From Muribaculaceae bacterium Isolate-002 (NCI) (GTDB taxonomy: Bacteria > Bacteroidota > Bacteroidia > Bacteroidales > Muribaculaceae), in NCBI GenBank assembly GCA_004102805.1, contig SCEG01000033.1, forward strand, positions 1-34,767: a DNA stretch of 34,767 nt, read 5' to 3'. Below, piece after piece: positions 15,873 through 23,977 of this stretch. Positions within the stretch are counted from its first letter, which is position 1. Every line of letters begins with the position of its first letter. The position numbers and the translations under genes are program-made. Below the pieces are notes generated by a model that had not been told where the DNA came from, searched no databases, and saw nothing but the letters and a program-made list of their open reading frames with translations.

Positions 15873-16842
15873 AGACATAGACATATATCGTTTGTTTTCT
15901 GAACTTGTGCAAAATCCAAGTTCTGATAACCAATATCGTGTCGCGAGTATTTCTCCTCTTATTCCACATAAGATAGGATGCTCCGAAGAAAACTATCCAA
16001 TGTTTTTTGTCGAAACTTCCGACAAAAAAATGCAAAACGATATAAAGATGGAATATTTCAAAGTCCTCTTTAATCGTAAATGCCAATGGGCAACATCCGA
16101 CGGCGGCAATGAAATCAAGAAATACACCATAATTCAGCTCAACTCACACATGCCTGAATTACAACGATATTTTCTTGAGGTAGTTTTGTTGGTACTTTTC
16201 AAATTAGCACCCATACCTCAAAACAGTGCAGTTCGGGAAGAAATCCTCAATATCATCAATCTTTTTGCATCATCTAAGGAAGTATCAAAAGATATTATCG
16301 TTGGGCTTTGGGCTGAATTATTTGTAATCGACCAATCTAAAGATCCAAATTATCTTCTTGCTTCATGGCACGTTACCCCGGAAGATAAATATGATTTCAA
16401 TGACGGGGAAAGCAAAATAGAGGTGAAGGCAACCACTGGAGAAAAACATGCACATGCCTTTTCTATTGACCAATTGAATCCAAACCCTCACTCTGATTTG
16501 ATTATAGCCTCTATTCTTATACAACAATCAGGAATAGGTGAAAGTATAATGAACCTAATGGATAGAATATATCCACGCGTCTCAGACCTTGACCTACAAT
16601 ACAAATTGCAAAGCATTGTCTTGCAGACAATAGGCACAAGTTGGAATGAAGTATCGCGCATGTTCTTTGATTATGACTATGCCCGATGCACATACAAACT
16701 ATTTGCAAGTACCGACATACCGGCCATTGATAAAAACAATGTTCCGCCACAAGTTTCTTCAGTCAAATTTGTTTCTGACCTCAGTGGGGTTGAGCCTATT
16801 TGTGAGAGTTCTTTAACGAATTTGCTACATAAATCATTGTAA
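15862..16842 (+). CDS. PD-(D/E)XK nuclease-fold protein (DUF4420-like)
   Basis: The start was placed at the ATG at 15862, overlapping the Z1 stop; an upstream in-frame start at 15805 lies well inside the Z1 gene. The 326-residue product carries a nuclease core around residues 145-195: GLWAELFVI (conserved Glu), then DKYDFNDG (conserved Asp) and SKIEVKATTG (the E-x-K element). This pattern corresponds to the PD-(D/E)XK family that accompanies Z1 and MORC-like genes and is the best candidate for the cleaving subunit. All core residues appear intact. The second half is helical and of unknown role, perhaps subunit contact or DNA binding. Confidence 0.82.
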   Translation: MRIKDIDIYRLFSELVQNPSSDNQYRVASISPLIPHKIGCSEENYPMFFVETSDKKMQNDIKMEYFKVLFNRKCQWATSDGGNEIKKYTIIQLNSHMPELQRYFLEVVLLVLFKLAPIPQNSAVREEILNIINLFASSKEVSKDIIVGLWAELFVIDQSKDPNYLLASWHVTPEDKYDFNDGESKIEVKATTGEKHAHAFSIDQLNPNPHSDLIIASILIQQSGIGESIMNLMDRIYPRVSDLDLQYKLQSIVLQTIGTSWNEVSRMFFDYDYARCTYKLFASTDIPAIDKNNVPPQVSSVKFVSDLSGVEPICESSLTNLLHKSL

Positions 16843-17591
16843 TGGCTATTGTATATCCCAAAGGTGCGCAACTCACCAAGATTTTTCTCGACGGCTTTGA
16901 CCATACGTCAAAGCCTGAACTTATAACGGATGGAAACCCGTTGTGCATTCGTTTTGCGGATATAGTTTATAACATATACCTCAAATGTATTTCGTGGAAA
17001 GGAAAACCTTACCCCGAAAATGATACGAGAGCGCAACTTCCTTCGCGTCCCGAATTTGAACATTTCAAGTCATCGGATGATAGATTTCTTTTTTTAGGTT
17101 ACGATCCGATTTGCGACATATTGGTTTGTTGGAATCCAACTATGGTTAAAGCACGGTTAAATCGTAGTTCTTATGTTTCTTTTTACAGCAAACGCAAACT
17201 ACAAGAAGAAGTCCAAGATGGAAAGACTGTTACCGCACATTTATCAAATGGCGATAAATACGTGCTTTTCAAGAGAAATGATATTGCGGCATTTCTTTCT
17301 ATGATTGAAGTACATTTTCCTTCATTAAAAGATGGTAATGCTGAATCCGTTTCTGTAACTCCTTCATCAAATATGACCACAACAGGAGTTTCAGTTGTTG
17401 GCATCCTTGATGCTATTGAAAACGACAAGTCTGTTATGAATTTTGTCGACCACCTATTTCCTAATCATACTGCTTTGGAAATTGTTGCCAAATGCTTTAA
17501 TCAATTTGGCGATGAATACAACAATATGAGATTCCAAAATTGGGGTTCTATAATCAGTTCATACCTTAAAAAACATGGCAAAAAGAGTTAA
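16842..17591 (+). CDS. R-M accessory protein, possibly methylase-associated X1-like
   Basis: The 249-residue protein starts by a TAATG overlap with the nuclease gene. Its N-terminal half contains FLGYDPICDILVCWNPTMVK and then RSSYVSFYSKRKLQEEVQDG. This arrangement (a hydrophobic strand with W-x-P, then S-x-x-S-K and a Q-E helix) resembles a module found next to methyltransferases or fused to restriction nucleases (methylase-associated X1-like). A Ser/Thr-rich linker (about 165-185) leads to a helical C-terminal part. It may read DNA or contribute specificity. The assignment rests on pattern memory and position, not on a search. Confidence 0.6.
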   Translation: MAIVYPKGAQLTKIFLDGFDHTSKPELITDGNPLCIRFADIVYNIYLKCISWKGKPYPENDTRAQLPSRPEFEHFKSSDDRFLFLGYDPICDILVCWNPTMVKARLNRSSYVSFYSKRKLQEEVQDGKTVTAHLSNGDKYVLFKRNDIAAFLSMIEVHFPSLKDGNAESVSVTPSSNMTTTGVSVVGILDAIENDKSVMNFVDHLFPNHTALEIVAKCFNQFGDEYNNMRFQNWGSIISSYLKKHGKKS

Positions 17592-18879
17592 TTGGCAAAG
17601 AGGTGAGTATCTTCTGGTCTTGGGTCTATATCTGAAGTTACCATATTTGAATGGCGTAGTTCCCACACACAAAGATGTCGTACAAATAATTTCCGACAAA
17701 TACGGTATTAGTCGTACAGTTGACTCTATCAAAATGCGACTAAATAACTTCATGTCCTGTGACCCCGAAAAGTTAGCGCAAGGCGTCAAGGGGCTTGACT
17801 CCGGAAAAGAGTATTGTATGCCTTATTGGAACGAATGGCATAACAATCCTGTTGGACTTCAAGCAGAAATTAGCAAGATACTTGCCTCTGCAAATCACAC
17901 AGTTGTTCCATCACTTGAACTGATTTCAATTTGCCCGGATTCTCCTACATGGTCTAATTTTGAACTTTCTGTTCTTATACATCTTTGCCGTACTCGTATT
18001 CCTTCTGATGAAACACATCCTATGGTTGTGTTTTACTCATTGTGGTTTGAAAAGCCTTTAGATGAAACGGTTGTCCTACTCAACCATTTCTCTAAACTAT
18101 TTCATCATACATTCGCACAGGATTCTTCATCATTAAATCGCATCGCAGACGATTTCTTTTCGGAATACGTAAACAACAAGGACTCATATAGCTTTGCAGG
18201 TAAACTTTATTGGGAGGCAGCTCTTGAAAAATCTCTTGATATTCTCCCTGATATTGACATACCTAATTTTGCTGAGACAGTAGACACCATCGAATCGGAA
18301 GACCAAGTCTCTAAATTGGTAGAGGAATTAACATTACAAGGCACCAGTCGTATTTCCATTATTATGGAAGCTATGCGTAAATTCCCTGACAAGAACCTTA
18401 CTTTAGCGCAATGGTCTGAATTGGTATCTCAATATATTGAAAGTTTCTCTGCTCCTCAGGATGATGTCCCATCTCAAACACATATACGCGTTAGTCCTTC
18501 GGCTGATGCAATACAATCTGAACCCGACAACGAGAAACAAGTACGAGGTAAGCGAAGCAAACCACGCTTGAAGATGCGCTCTATCACTCTTGAAGGTCAG
18601 GTGATAGAAGAATCTAATCCTACTCAAATGTTCGTTGAATTTATCGAACTTATTGGAGCCGATAGCGTCTATGATATGAAGATACCATATCGCGGTGTTA
18701 CTTTAGTTGACACTAAACCAACCCCTGGTTATGAAATATCTTCCAAGCCTGTGGGGAACGGATTCTTTGTTGGCACGAACTGTAGTACGCAAGACAAAAT
18801 ATCCTATATGCAAGATATTGCTGAATATTTTAGTATGGACTTGCAAATAGAACGATATTATAAAGCTAAAGACGACTAA
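17575..18879 (+). CDS. R-M accessory protein with a restriction-associated N-terminal HTH-like domain
   Basis: The 434-residue product overlaps the previous gene by 17 bases and ends the operon. Residues 1-90 (WQRGEYLLVLGLYLKLPYLN, SIKMRLNNFMSCDP, GVKGLDSGKEYCMPYWNEW) match by eye the N-terminal module often found on HNH and other restriction proteins, where an R-x-x-x-S-I-x-x-K-L-x-N-F signature precedes a D-P turn. The middle (about 110-290) is helical and unrecognised; a charged linker at about 290-335 is followed by a C-terminal domain with GRGVTL-type strands and FFVGTNCSTQDKISYMQDIA. No HNH or other nuclease motif is seen, so DNA recognition or regulation is more likely than cleavage. 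Confidence 0.6.
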   Translation: MAKRVNWQRGEYLLVLGLYLKLPYLNGVVPTHKDVVQIISDKYGISRTVDSIKMRLNNFMSCDPEKLAQGVKGLDSGKEYCMPYWNEWHNNPVGLQAEISKILASANHTVVPSLELISICPDSPTWSNFELSVLIHLCRTRIPSDETHPMVVFYSLWFEKPLDETVVLLNHFSKLFHHTFAQDSSSLNRIADDFFSEYVNNKDSYSFAGKLYWEAALEKSLDILPDIDIPNFAETVDTIESEDQVSKLVEELTLQGTSRISIIMEAMRKFPDKNLTLAQWSELVSQYIESFSAPQDDVPSQTHIRVSPSADAIQSEPDNEKQVRGKRSKPRLKMRSITLEGQVIEESNPTQMFVEFIELIGADSVYDMKIPYRGVTLVDTKPTPGYEISSKPVGNGFFVGTNCSTQDKISYMQDIAEYFSMDLQIERYYKAKDD

Positions 18880-19103
18880 ATTATAAATCATTTGGCTTAT
18901 TACATATATCGAACCACGAGATTTTGTCCAGACATAAACAGCAGATGTTTTTTGGCAGTTGTTGGTTAGACACTATAAGATATGACATATGAAGACAAAA
19001 ACACGAGGCTGGCATAGCATTCCGGTTCTTTAATAGGGACGGAGTGGAGAATCGTATATATAACCGATAGATTGCTGCATGTCAACGGATTTAACGATGT
19101 AAT

Positions 19104-20165
19104 ATGAGTGAGTTTGACGAGTACATAGTCCATGGCGAGCCGGGACAGAAGGAGAAGGCTGATGCTTGGCAGACGGCTATCGGTCTTCAGGATGTGGATG
19201 GGTTGAAAGTTTCGACCTATCTGCTTGACACTGCGCGTCAGCATATCGAGGGCGACATATCCATTGATGAGGCTCGCGACCGCATCAAGGCGTATTATGA
19301 AACTAAGTCCGAGCATGATGCTGTGGATGAAGAGGGCGACAAGGCTTCCGTCAACATCGCAAAGATTCTCAATGAACCGTCATTCGCTTTCTCATTAGTT
19401 GGACTTACATCTATTCATCGACGTATCTTTGAAGGTGTATTCAAGTTTGCCGGACAGTTGAGGCAGGTAGAACTCAGTAAAAAGGAATGGGTGCTTGGAG
19501 GAAATGCCTCGGTGAGTTACCAACCGGCTATCGACTTACGCGAAGCGATTGAATATGATCTGTCTTGGGAGAAAGAGTTTGACTATTCAAATCGCCCGAT
19601 GGCTGAGATTATCAAGCACCTGTCTCAGTTTATTGCTGACCTATGGCAAATACATCCGTTTCGGGAGGGTAATACCCGCACTACTGCTGTATTTCTGATA
19701 AAGTACCTTCGCTCGATGGGTATTCCGGTAACCAACGATATGTTCAAGGAACATTCATGGTATTTCCACAATGCCCTCGTCAGAGCATCATATAAAGGAT
19801 TGAATATCTCGCCTACAACCGAATTTGTGGAACGATTTCTCCGCAATGTGATTCTCGGCGAAAAGAATGAACTCCGCAACCGTGATATGCTCGTCGGGGT
19901 ATCCCTTCCGACAACATCTGCCCAAAGTATCACGATGCCCAATCCAAAGTATCAATTTGACACTTTGGATTGTACTTTGGAAGAGTTGGCAGTACTCAAG
20001 ACTATCGAAGACAATCCTAAAATCACCCAGACTGAGATTGCAAAATCTATAAAGAAATCAGCATCTACAGTCAAGCGCATTACCTCTGACCTCGTCAAAA
20101 AAGGCATAATAAGTCGTCGCAACGGTCGTCGCAACGGCTGGTGGGAAATCTTATCAAAAGAATAA
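19104..20165 (+). CDS. Fic-family AMPylase-like protein with VbhA-like N-terminus and winged-helix C-terminus
   Basis: Domains in order: an N-terminal region like the VbhA antitoxin (VDGLKVSTYLLDTA, then HIEGDISIDEARDRIKAYY, about 30-72), the Fic core with HPFREGNTRTTAVF (about 188-201; His, Phe, acidic residue, Gly-Asn and Arg all present), and a C-terminal winged helix (ITQTEIAKSIKKSASTVKRI, about 312-331). Fic proteins transfer AMP or related groups to target proteins. An inhibitory S/T-x-x-x-E-G/N helix is not clear, as the nearest match is VDG. The C-terminal DNA-binding domain suggests autoregulation. The 224-base gap before it holds no gene I can support. The next gene follows after five bases. 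Confidence 0.85.
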   Translation: MSEFDEYIVHGEPGQKEKADAWQTAIGLQDVDGLKVSTYLLDTARQHIEGDISIDEARDRIKAYYETKSEHDAVDEEGDKASVNIAKILNEPSFAFSLVGLTSIHRRIFEGVFKFAGQLRQVELSKKEWVLGGNASVSYQPAIDLREAIEYDLSWEKEFDYSNRPMAEIIKHLSQFIADLWQIHPFREGNTRTTAVFLIKYLRSMGIPVTNDMFKEHSWYFHNALVRASYKGLNISPTTEFVERFLRNVILGEKNELRNRDMLVGVSLPTTSAQSITMPNPKYQFDTLDCTLEELAVLKTIEDNPKITQTEIAKSIKKSASTVKRITSDLVKKGIISRRNGRRNGWWEILSKE

Positions 20166-20170
20166 CGATT

Positions 20171-21832
20171 ATGACTGAAAAAGAAATACTTCAATTGCGC
20201 GACTTGGCTGAGGCCGGACAGGTGCAGTTTAAGGAACGTATCACAAATAAAGAGGATAAATATGACATCGGCTGCGAGATGGTGGCATTCAGTAACTCTC
20301 GTGGCGGCAGACTTGTTATTGGCATCAATGACAAGTCGGGAGAGATCAATGCACTGTCATATATGGAGTTGCAGGAAACAACCAATCTGCTGACGAGCAT
20401 TGCCTCAGAAAACGTGATTCCTAATGTACTAATTGACGTTGAGAATGTACCGACTACGGGTGGAGCGGTTGTCGTAGCAACAATTCCAGAAGGCAAAAAC
20501 AAGCCTTATCATGACAATAAAGGTATAATATGGGTTAAGAATGGAGCGGACAAGCGTAAGGTATTTGACAATTCGGAGCTTGCCGACATGATGGGTGACT
20601 GTGGGCGATATTATGCCGATGAAGAGGCAGTGCGCGATGCTTCCATTGAAGATCTTGATGCCGATACCATCAAACTGTATATGATGGAGCGTTTCTCCCC
20701 GGTGTTCCGAGGCAAGAATATTGATGAACTGACAATGAAGGATTATTCGCTTGACCAGATGGCGGGATTCGTCATCAAGGGAGCGACTATCGAGCGGCTT
20801 TTGCGGAATCTTCGTTTCATTCGTCCTGACGGTCAAATGACGAAGGCGGCGATGATGCTTTTCGGTAAATACACTCAGCGTTGGTTGCCGGAAATTACGG
20901 CCAAATGTATCTGCTTCTTCGGTAATTCTGTCGGAGGCACTCAGTTCCGCGACAAGATGCACGACATGGAAATCGAAGGAAATTTGCTTCATCAGTACCG
21001 TACCATCATGAACTTCTTTACCCGCAATCTACGGAAGGTGCAGGTAAAACGCGAGTTCAATTCTCTCGGGGAAATGGAGATTCCCTACGAGAGTCTGACG
21101 GAGTATGTTGTCAATGCCTTGGTGCATCGGTCGCTGAATATAAAGACTCCGATTCGTATCTTCATCTTTGATGACCGGGTAGAGATACACAGTCCCGGTT
21201 CACTCCCCAATGGTCTAACTATCGAAGATGTGAAGAACGGAACCTCCATGCCTCGTAATGTGTTCCTTTTCACAAATGCAAATTATCTGCTTCCATACAC
21301 GGGAGCCGGAAGCGGTGTACGCCGTGCGTTGGAATATGACCCGGATGCGGTTTTCTCGAATGGTGTTTCCGACAAGGAAATCACCCATGCCTCCAATGAG
21401 TTCGTCATCACCATTCCCCGGAAAAGTAGCCAAGTTACTGACCAAAGTAACTTAGTTACCGACCAAGCATCCTCAAAAAGTGAGCAAGTTACTGACCAAC
21501 CTCACCGCAAAAGTGACCAAGTTCCCGACCCAGTTATTAGTAAAACCGACCCAGCTCACTTTGAAGCCGACCCACCTATCGACCCAGTTCCATCAAAATC
21601 CGACCTACCTACCGACCCAGTTAGGCTAAAATTATCAAAAAAGCAACAGGATATTCGCAACTTTTGCTCCGTACCAAGAAGTCGTAAAGAGATATTGGAA
21701 CGTGCTGGAGTTTCTGCGCATTTTGATAATAGAAAGAAATATATCTATGATTTGGTTGAGGCTGGTGTACTTGAACCCACCATCCCCGAAAAGCCCAATG
21801 ATCCGAATCAGAAGTACCGACGAAAGAAATAA
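20171..21832 (+). CDS. AlbA_2/Schlafen-type ATP-binding regulator with repeat linker and winged helix
   Basis: The 553-residue product starts at the ATG at 20171. It has an AlbA_2 (Schlafen-like) nucleic-acid-binding domain at the N-terminus (VQFKERITNK, MVAFSNSRGGRLVIGINDKS, KNKPYHDNKGIIWVKNGADK), then a GHKL-like ATP-binding region (YESLTEYVVNALVHRSLN, RVEIHSPGSLPNG, GAGSGVRRALE) as in RecG-like/AAA-4 transcriptional regulators. A striking Thr/Asp/Pro repeat linker (about 420-485) leads to a winged-helix end (RKEILERAGVSAHFDNRKKY). Such proteins are usually annotated as ATP-dependent regulators and often occur in defence islands. It is coupled to the upstream Fic gene. Confidence 0.82.
   Translation: MTEKEILQLRDLAEAGQVQFKERITNKEDKYDIGCEMVAFSNSRGGRLVIGINDKSGEINALSYMELQETTNLLTSIASENVIPNVLIDVENVPTTGGAVVVATIPEGKNKPYHDNKGIIWVKNGADKRKVFDNSELADMMGDCGRYYADEEAVRDASIEDLDADTIKLYMMERFSPVFRGKNIDELTMKDYSLDQMAGFVIKGATIERLLRNLRFIRPDGQMTKAAMMLFGKYTQRWLPEITAKCICFFGNSVGGTQFRDKMHDMEIEGNLLHQYRTIMNFFTRNLRKVQVKREFNSLGEMEIPYESLTEYVVNALVHRSLNIKTPIRIFIFDDRVEIHSPGSLPNGLTIEDVKNGTSMPRNVFLFTNANYLLPYTGAGSGVRRALEYDPDAVFSNGVSDKEITHASNEFVITIPRKSSQVTDQSNLVTDQASSKSEQVTDQPHRKSDQVPDPVISKTDPAHFEADPPIDPVPSKSDLPTDPVRLKLSKKQQDIRNFCSVPRSRKEILERAGVSAHFDNRKKYIYDLVEAGVLEPTIPEKPNDPNQKYRRKK
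21430..21623 (+). repeat. Degenerate in-frame tandem repeats in the AlbA_2 protein linker
   Basis: About seven imperfect units encode VTDQ, VTDQ, VTDQ, VPDP, ADPPIDP and LPTDP motifs, separated by Ser/Lys-rich spacers. At DNA level the core is AAGTTACTGACCAA-like. Left units are closest to each other; right units have drifted to proline. Confidence 0.75.
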
Positions 21833-21868
21833 TCGGATAACTTTACCCTCAAATTAACGACAGAAACA

Positions 21869-22909
21869 ATGAATAAAGACCTTGACATACAGATAGAGGC
21901 GGCTCTTAAAGCTTATTTGGCTTCGGGAGTTGAGAATCAGGTGGACTATCAGAAGTTTTACCTTTACTCCACTGTGACCAACTCTACTGCAATTGAGGGT
22001 TCTACTGTCACTGAAATTGAAAACCAACTTCTTTTCGATGAGGGTATTGCCGCGAAGGGTCGCTCTTTGGCTGAACAGATGATGAATGTTGACCTAAAAG
22101 ACGCTTATCTTTATGCTTTCAAGGTAGCGTCCGAGAATCCCATATATACGCCTCAGTTATTGCAACAATTGTCTGCCCTCGTGATGCGCCGAACAGGGAG
22201 CGAATACTCCACTATTGTCGGACATTTCGATTCATCTAAGGGAGAGTTCCGCCTGTCCAATGTAAGTGCCGGTATTGGCGGAAGGAGTTATCTGGCTTAT
22301 AGCAAGGTTCCACACGCAGTGGATAATTTTTGCGAATGGATTAACGAAGAGATTGCTTATGTTGACAAAACGGATATTGCGGCATGTTACCGTCTGGGTT
22401 TTGAAGCTCATTTTAGGCTGGTTACCATCCACCCTTGGGTAGACGGCAATGGACGAACTACTCGACTGGTGATGAATATGATTCAACGGCAGTTGGGACT
22501 GGTTCCTTCCATAGTCAGAAAAGAAGACAAGAGAGAGTATATCCAGTCATTAGTTGATAGCCGTGAGAATGATAATTCTACCATAGCGCAGGATATGATG
22601 CTTCGTCACCATATATCGAACCTCAAACGTCGGGTTTTACAGTATCAAGAAGGCGATGGCTTGATTAATAACAATGTTGGTGTAAATGTCGGTGTAAACA
22701 AGAATGGTGTCGGTGTAAAACTTACCAACACACAAAGAAAGATATATGAGTTGATACAGGCAAATCAAAGCATTACCCATTCTGAAATGGCAAAAGCTCT
22801 TTCCGTTACATCCAAAACAGCTGAACGAGCCACAAAAGCATTAAGAGACTTCGGATTGTTAGGGCGCGAGGGTTCTGACAAGACCGGCAGATGGATAATC
22901 CTGAAATAG
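21869..22909 (+). CDS. Fic-family protein with inhibitory helix and winged-helix tail
   Basis: In the 346 residues the motif STAIEGST (about 36-43) fits the S/T-x-x-x-E-G/N inhibitory helix of self-inhibited Fic proteins. The Fic loop HPWVDGNGRTTRLVMN lies at about 190-205 with catalytic His, Asp, Asn and Arg intact. A short Val-Gly-Val-Asn repeat (about 270-284) links to a C-terminal winged helix (ITHSEMAKALSVTSKTAERA). It should AMPylate a protein target and may regulate its own gene. It starts 36 bases after the AlbA_2 gene; a TAACTTTA sequence in the gap is one base off the -7 consensus, so an own promoter is possible. Confidence 0.88.
   Translation: MNKDLDIQIEAALKAYLASGVENQVDYQKFYLYSTVTNSTAIEGSTVTEIENQLLFDEGIAAKGRSLAEQMMNVDLKDAYLYAFKVASENPIYTPQLLQQLSALVMRRTGSEYSTIVGHFDSSKGEFRLSNVSAGIGGRSYLAYSKVPHAVDNFCEWINEEIAYVDKTDIAACYRLGFEAHFRLVTIHPWVDGNGRTTRLVMNMIQRQLGLVPSIVRKEDKREYIQSLVDSRENDNSTIAQDMMLRHHISNLKRRVLQYQEGDGLINNNVGVNVGVNKNGVGVKLTNTQRKIYELIQANQSITHSEMAKALSVTSKTAERATKALRDFGLLGREGSDKTGRWIILK
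22676..22720 (+). repeat. 12-bp in-frame repeats encoding VGVN in the Fic linker
   Basis: GTTGGTGTAAAT (22676-22687), GTCGGTGTAAAC (22688-22699) and GTCGGTGTAAAA (22709-22720) are near-identical 12-base units; the unit length keeps the frame. They sit between the Fic core and the winged helix. Confidence 0.8.
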
Positions 22910-22968
22910 CCGCTATTTTTTAACAGCATCAAGTAACATTGTCGGTATAGTAACATGAAGTATTGATT

Positions 22969-23397
22969 ATGGAAAAGTATGAAGGGACAAGATATAATTC
23001 AAAATTGGATGGATCGACATGGTTCATTCTGGGACTGGTTGCTGTGTGCTGCGCTGTTCCTTATTTCTTGGATGACGGAATTTGGCCGATGATTATTTGT
23101 CTTGTGATGTTGGCGTTTGTCTTAGTGACATTCCTCAGTATCTACTACCGCATTGACGGAGATACACTTGTGGTATATTCTTTTTTTATCCCTACCGCCT
23201 ACCCCATTGATAAGATTAAGCCGACTAAAAGTGTACTCTCATCACCGGCAACATCGCTGTCTCATCGTTTGGCAATCACCTTCACCGACCGAAAGATTCT
23301 CAAAAGCTCCATTCCTCTCATTATATCGCCCGTGCGTCAAGAGGAATTTATCCGGCAACTTCTTTCTGTCAATCCACAAATTAAGCATTTGGCATAG
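22969..23397 (+). CDS. Small membrane protein with PH-like C-terminal domain
   Basis: The 142-residue product has two adjacent transmembrane segments (WFILGLVAVCCAVPYFL at about 17-33 and MIICLVMLAFVLVTFLSIYY at about 41-60), followed by a cytoplasmic domain with YRIDGDTLVVYSFF, KSVLSSPATSLSHRLAI and LIISPVRQEEFIRQLLSVNP. This matches the bacterial PH-like (bPH/DUF1200-type) pattern, whose role is unknown. It sits between toxin-like genes with no obvious link to them and may be ordinary cargo. The ATG at 22969 is preferred over the near-upstream TTG. Confidence 0.7.
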   Translation: MEKYEGTRYNSKLDGSTWFILGLVAVCCAVPYFLDDGIWPMIICLVMLAFVLVTFLSIYYRIDGDTLVVYSFFIPTAYPIDKIKPTKSVLSSPATSLSHRLAITFTDRKILKSSIPLIISPVRQEEFIRQLLSVNPQIKHLA

Positions 23398-23538
23398 GTA
23401 GGTTGAGGCAAAAGAAGCAATCATTCGCTACTCAATATATCATATAATAAATATTTTTACTGCCTTTGCAGTATTTAAAGATAGATTGAGTATGGCAAAG
23501 TCTTCGGCTTAGCCGCTTTGCACTTTAAAATAAAGACA

Positions 23539-23859
23539 ATGGCAAAGAACACTATGGGGACTAAGATGCCTCGGAAACTGGAGCAGAAAATGGCTCTTAT
23601 GGGCGAGCAGATTAAGCTCGCCCGGCTGCGCCGTAATCTCTCGATTGCACAGGTCGCTGAACGTGCGACCTGTTCACCTCTTACTGTGAACCGCATCGAG
23701 AAAGGTTCTCCTACAGTTTCAATCGGAATCTATGCCCGTGTTCTTTATGCTCTGCAACTTGATGACGATCTTCTTTTGATTGCCAAGGAGGATACCCTCG
23801 GACGCAATCTGCAAGATTTGAGTCTAAAACATCGCCAACGTGCGTCAAAGAAGTCATAG
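23539..23859 (+). CDS. HipB-like XRE repressor without a HipA partner
   Basis: The 106-residue protein has an XRE helix-turn-helix (IKLARLRRNLSIAQVAERAT, then SPLTVNRIEKGSPTVSIGIY, about 25-65) and the tail ALQLDDDLLLIAKEDTLGRNLQDLSLKHR, which is typical of antitoxins paired with HipA kinases in Bacteroidetes. No hipA follows; the next gene is a Fic protein with its own operator. Either the toxin was lost or the repressor now acts alone. The start chosen is the ATG at 23539 after a purine-rich stretch; an upstream TTG start at 23518 is less likely. Confidence 0.75.
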   Translation: MAKNTMGTKMPRKLEQKMALMGEQIKLARLRRNLSIAQVAERATCSPLTVNRIEKGSPTVSIGIYARVLYALQLDDDLLLIAKEDTLGRNLQDLSLKHRQRASKKS

Positions 23860-23878
23860 TTCATAGATACTATGAATA

Positions 23879-23964
23879 TATCGGCTCAAATCACGTGCAA
23901 ATATGGCAAAAATCGGCTCGAATTGAGCCGATAATCCAATAATTTTAGTAAATTTGAGCCGATA
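23879..23964 (+). promoter_or_regulatory. Promoter with four operator half-sites before the third Fic gene
   Basis: TATCGGCTCAAAT (23879-23891) and ATTTGAGCCGATA (23952-23964) are exact inverted copies flanking a perfect palindrome ATCGGCTC-GAATT-GAGCCGAT (23912-23932). The -7 box TAAATTTG (23949-23956) overlaps the last half-site, and the ATG follows at 23978. A dimeric repressor bound here would block the promoter; the winged helix at the Fic N-terminus or the upstream HipB-like protein are candidates. Confidence 0.8.
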
Positions 23965-23977
23965 AAACTTATCAGAT

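Noticed and set aside
21430..21623. CRISPR array
   Set aside because: The repeats are degenerate, lie in frame inside a protein gene and encode VTDQ/DP motifs with no spacer structure; no cas genes are present.
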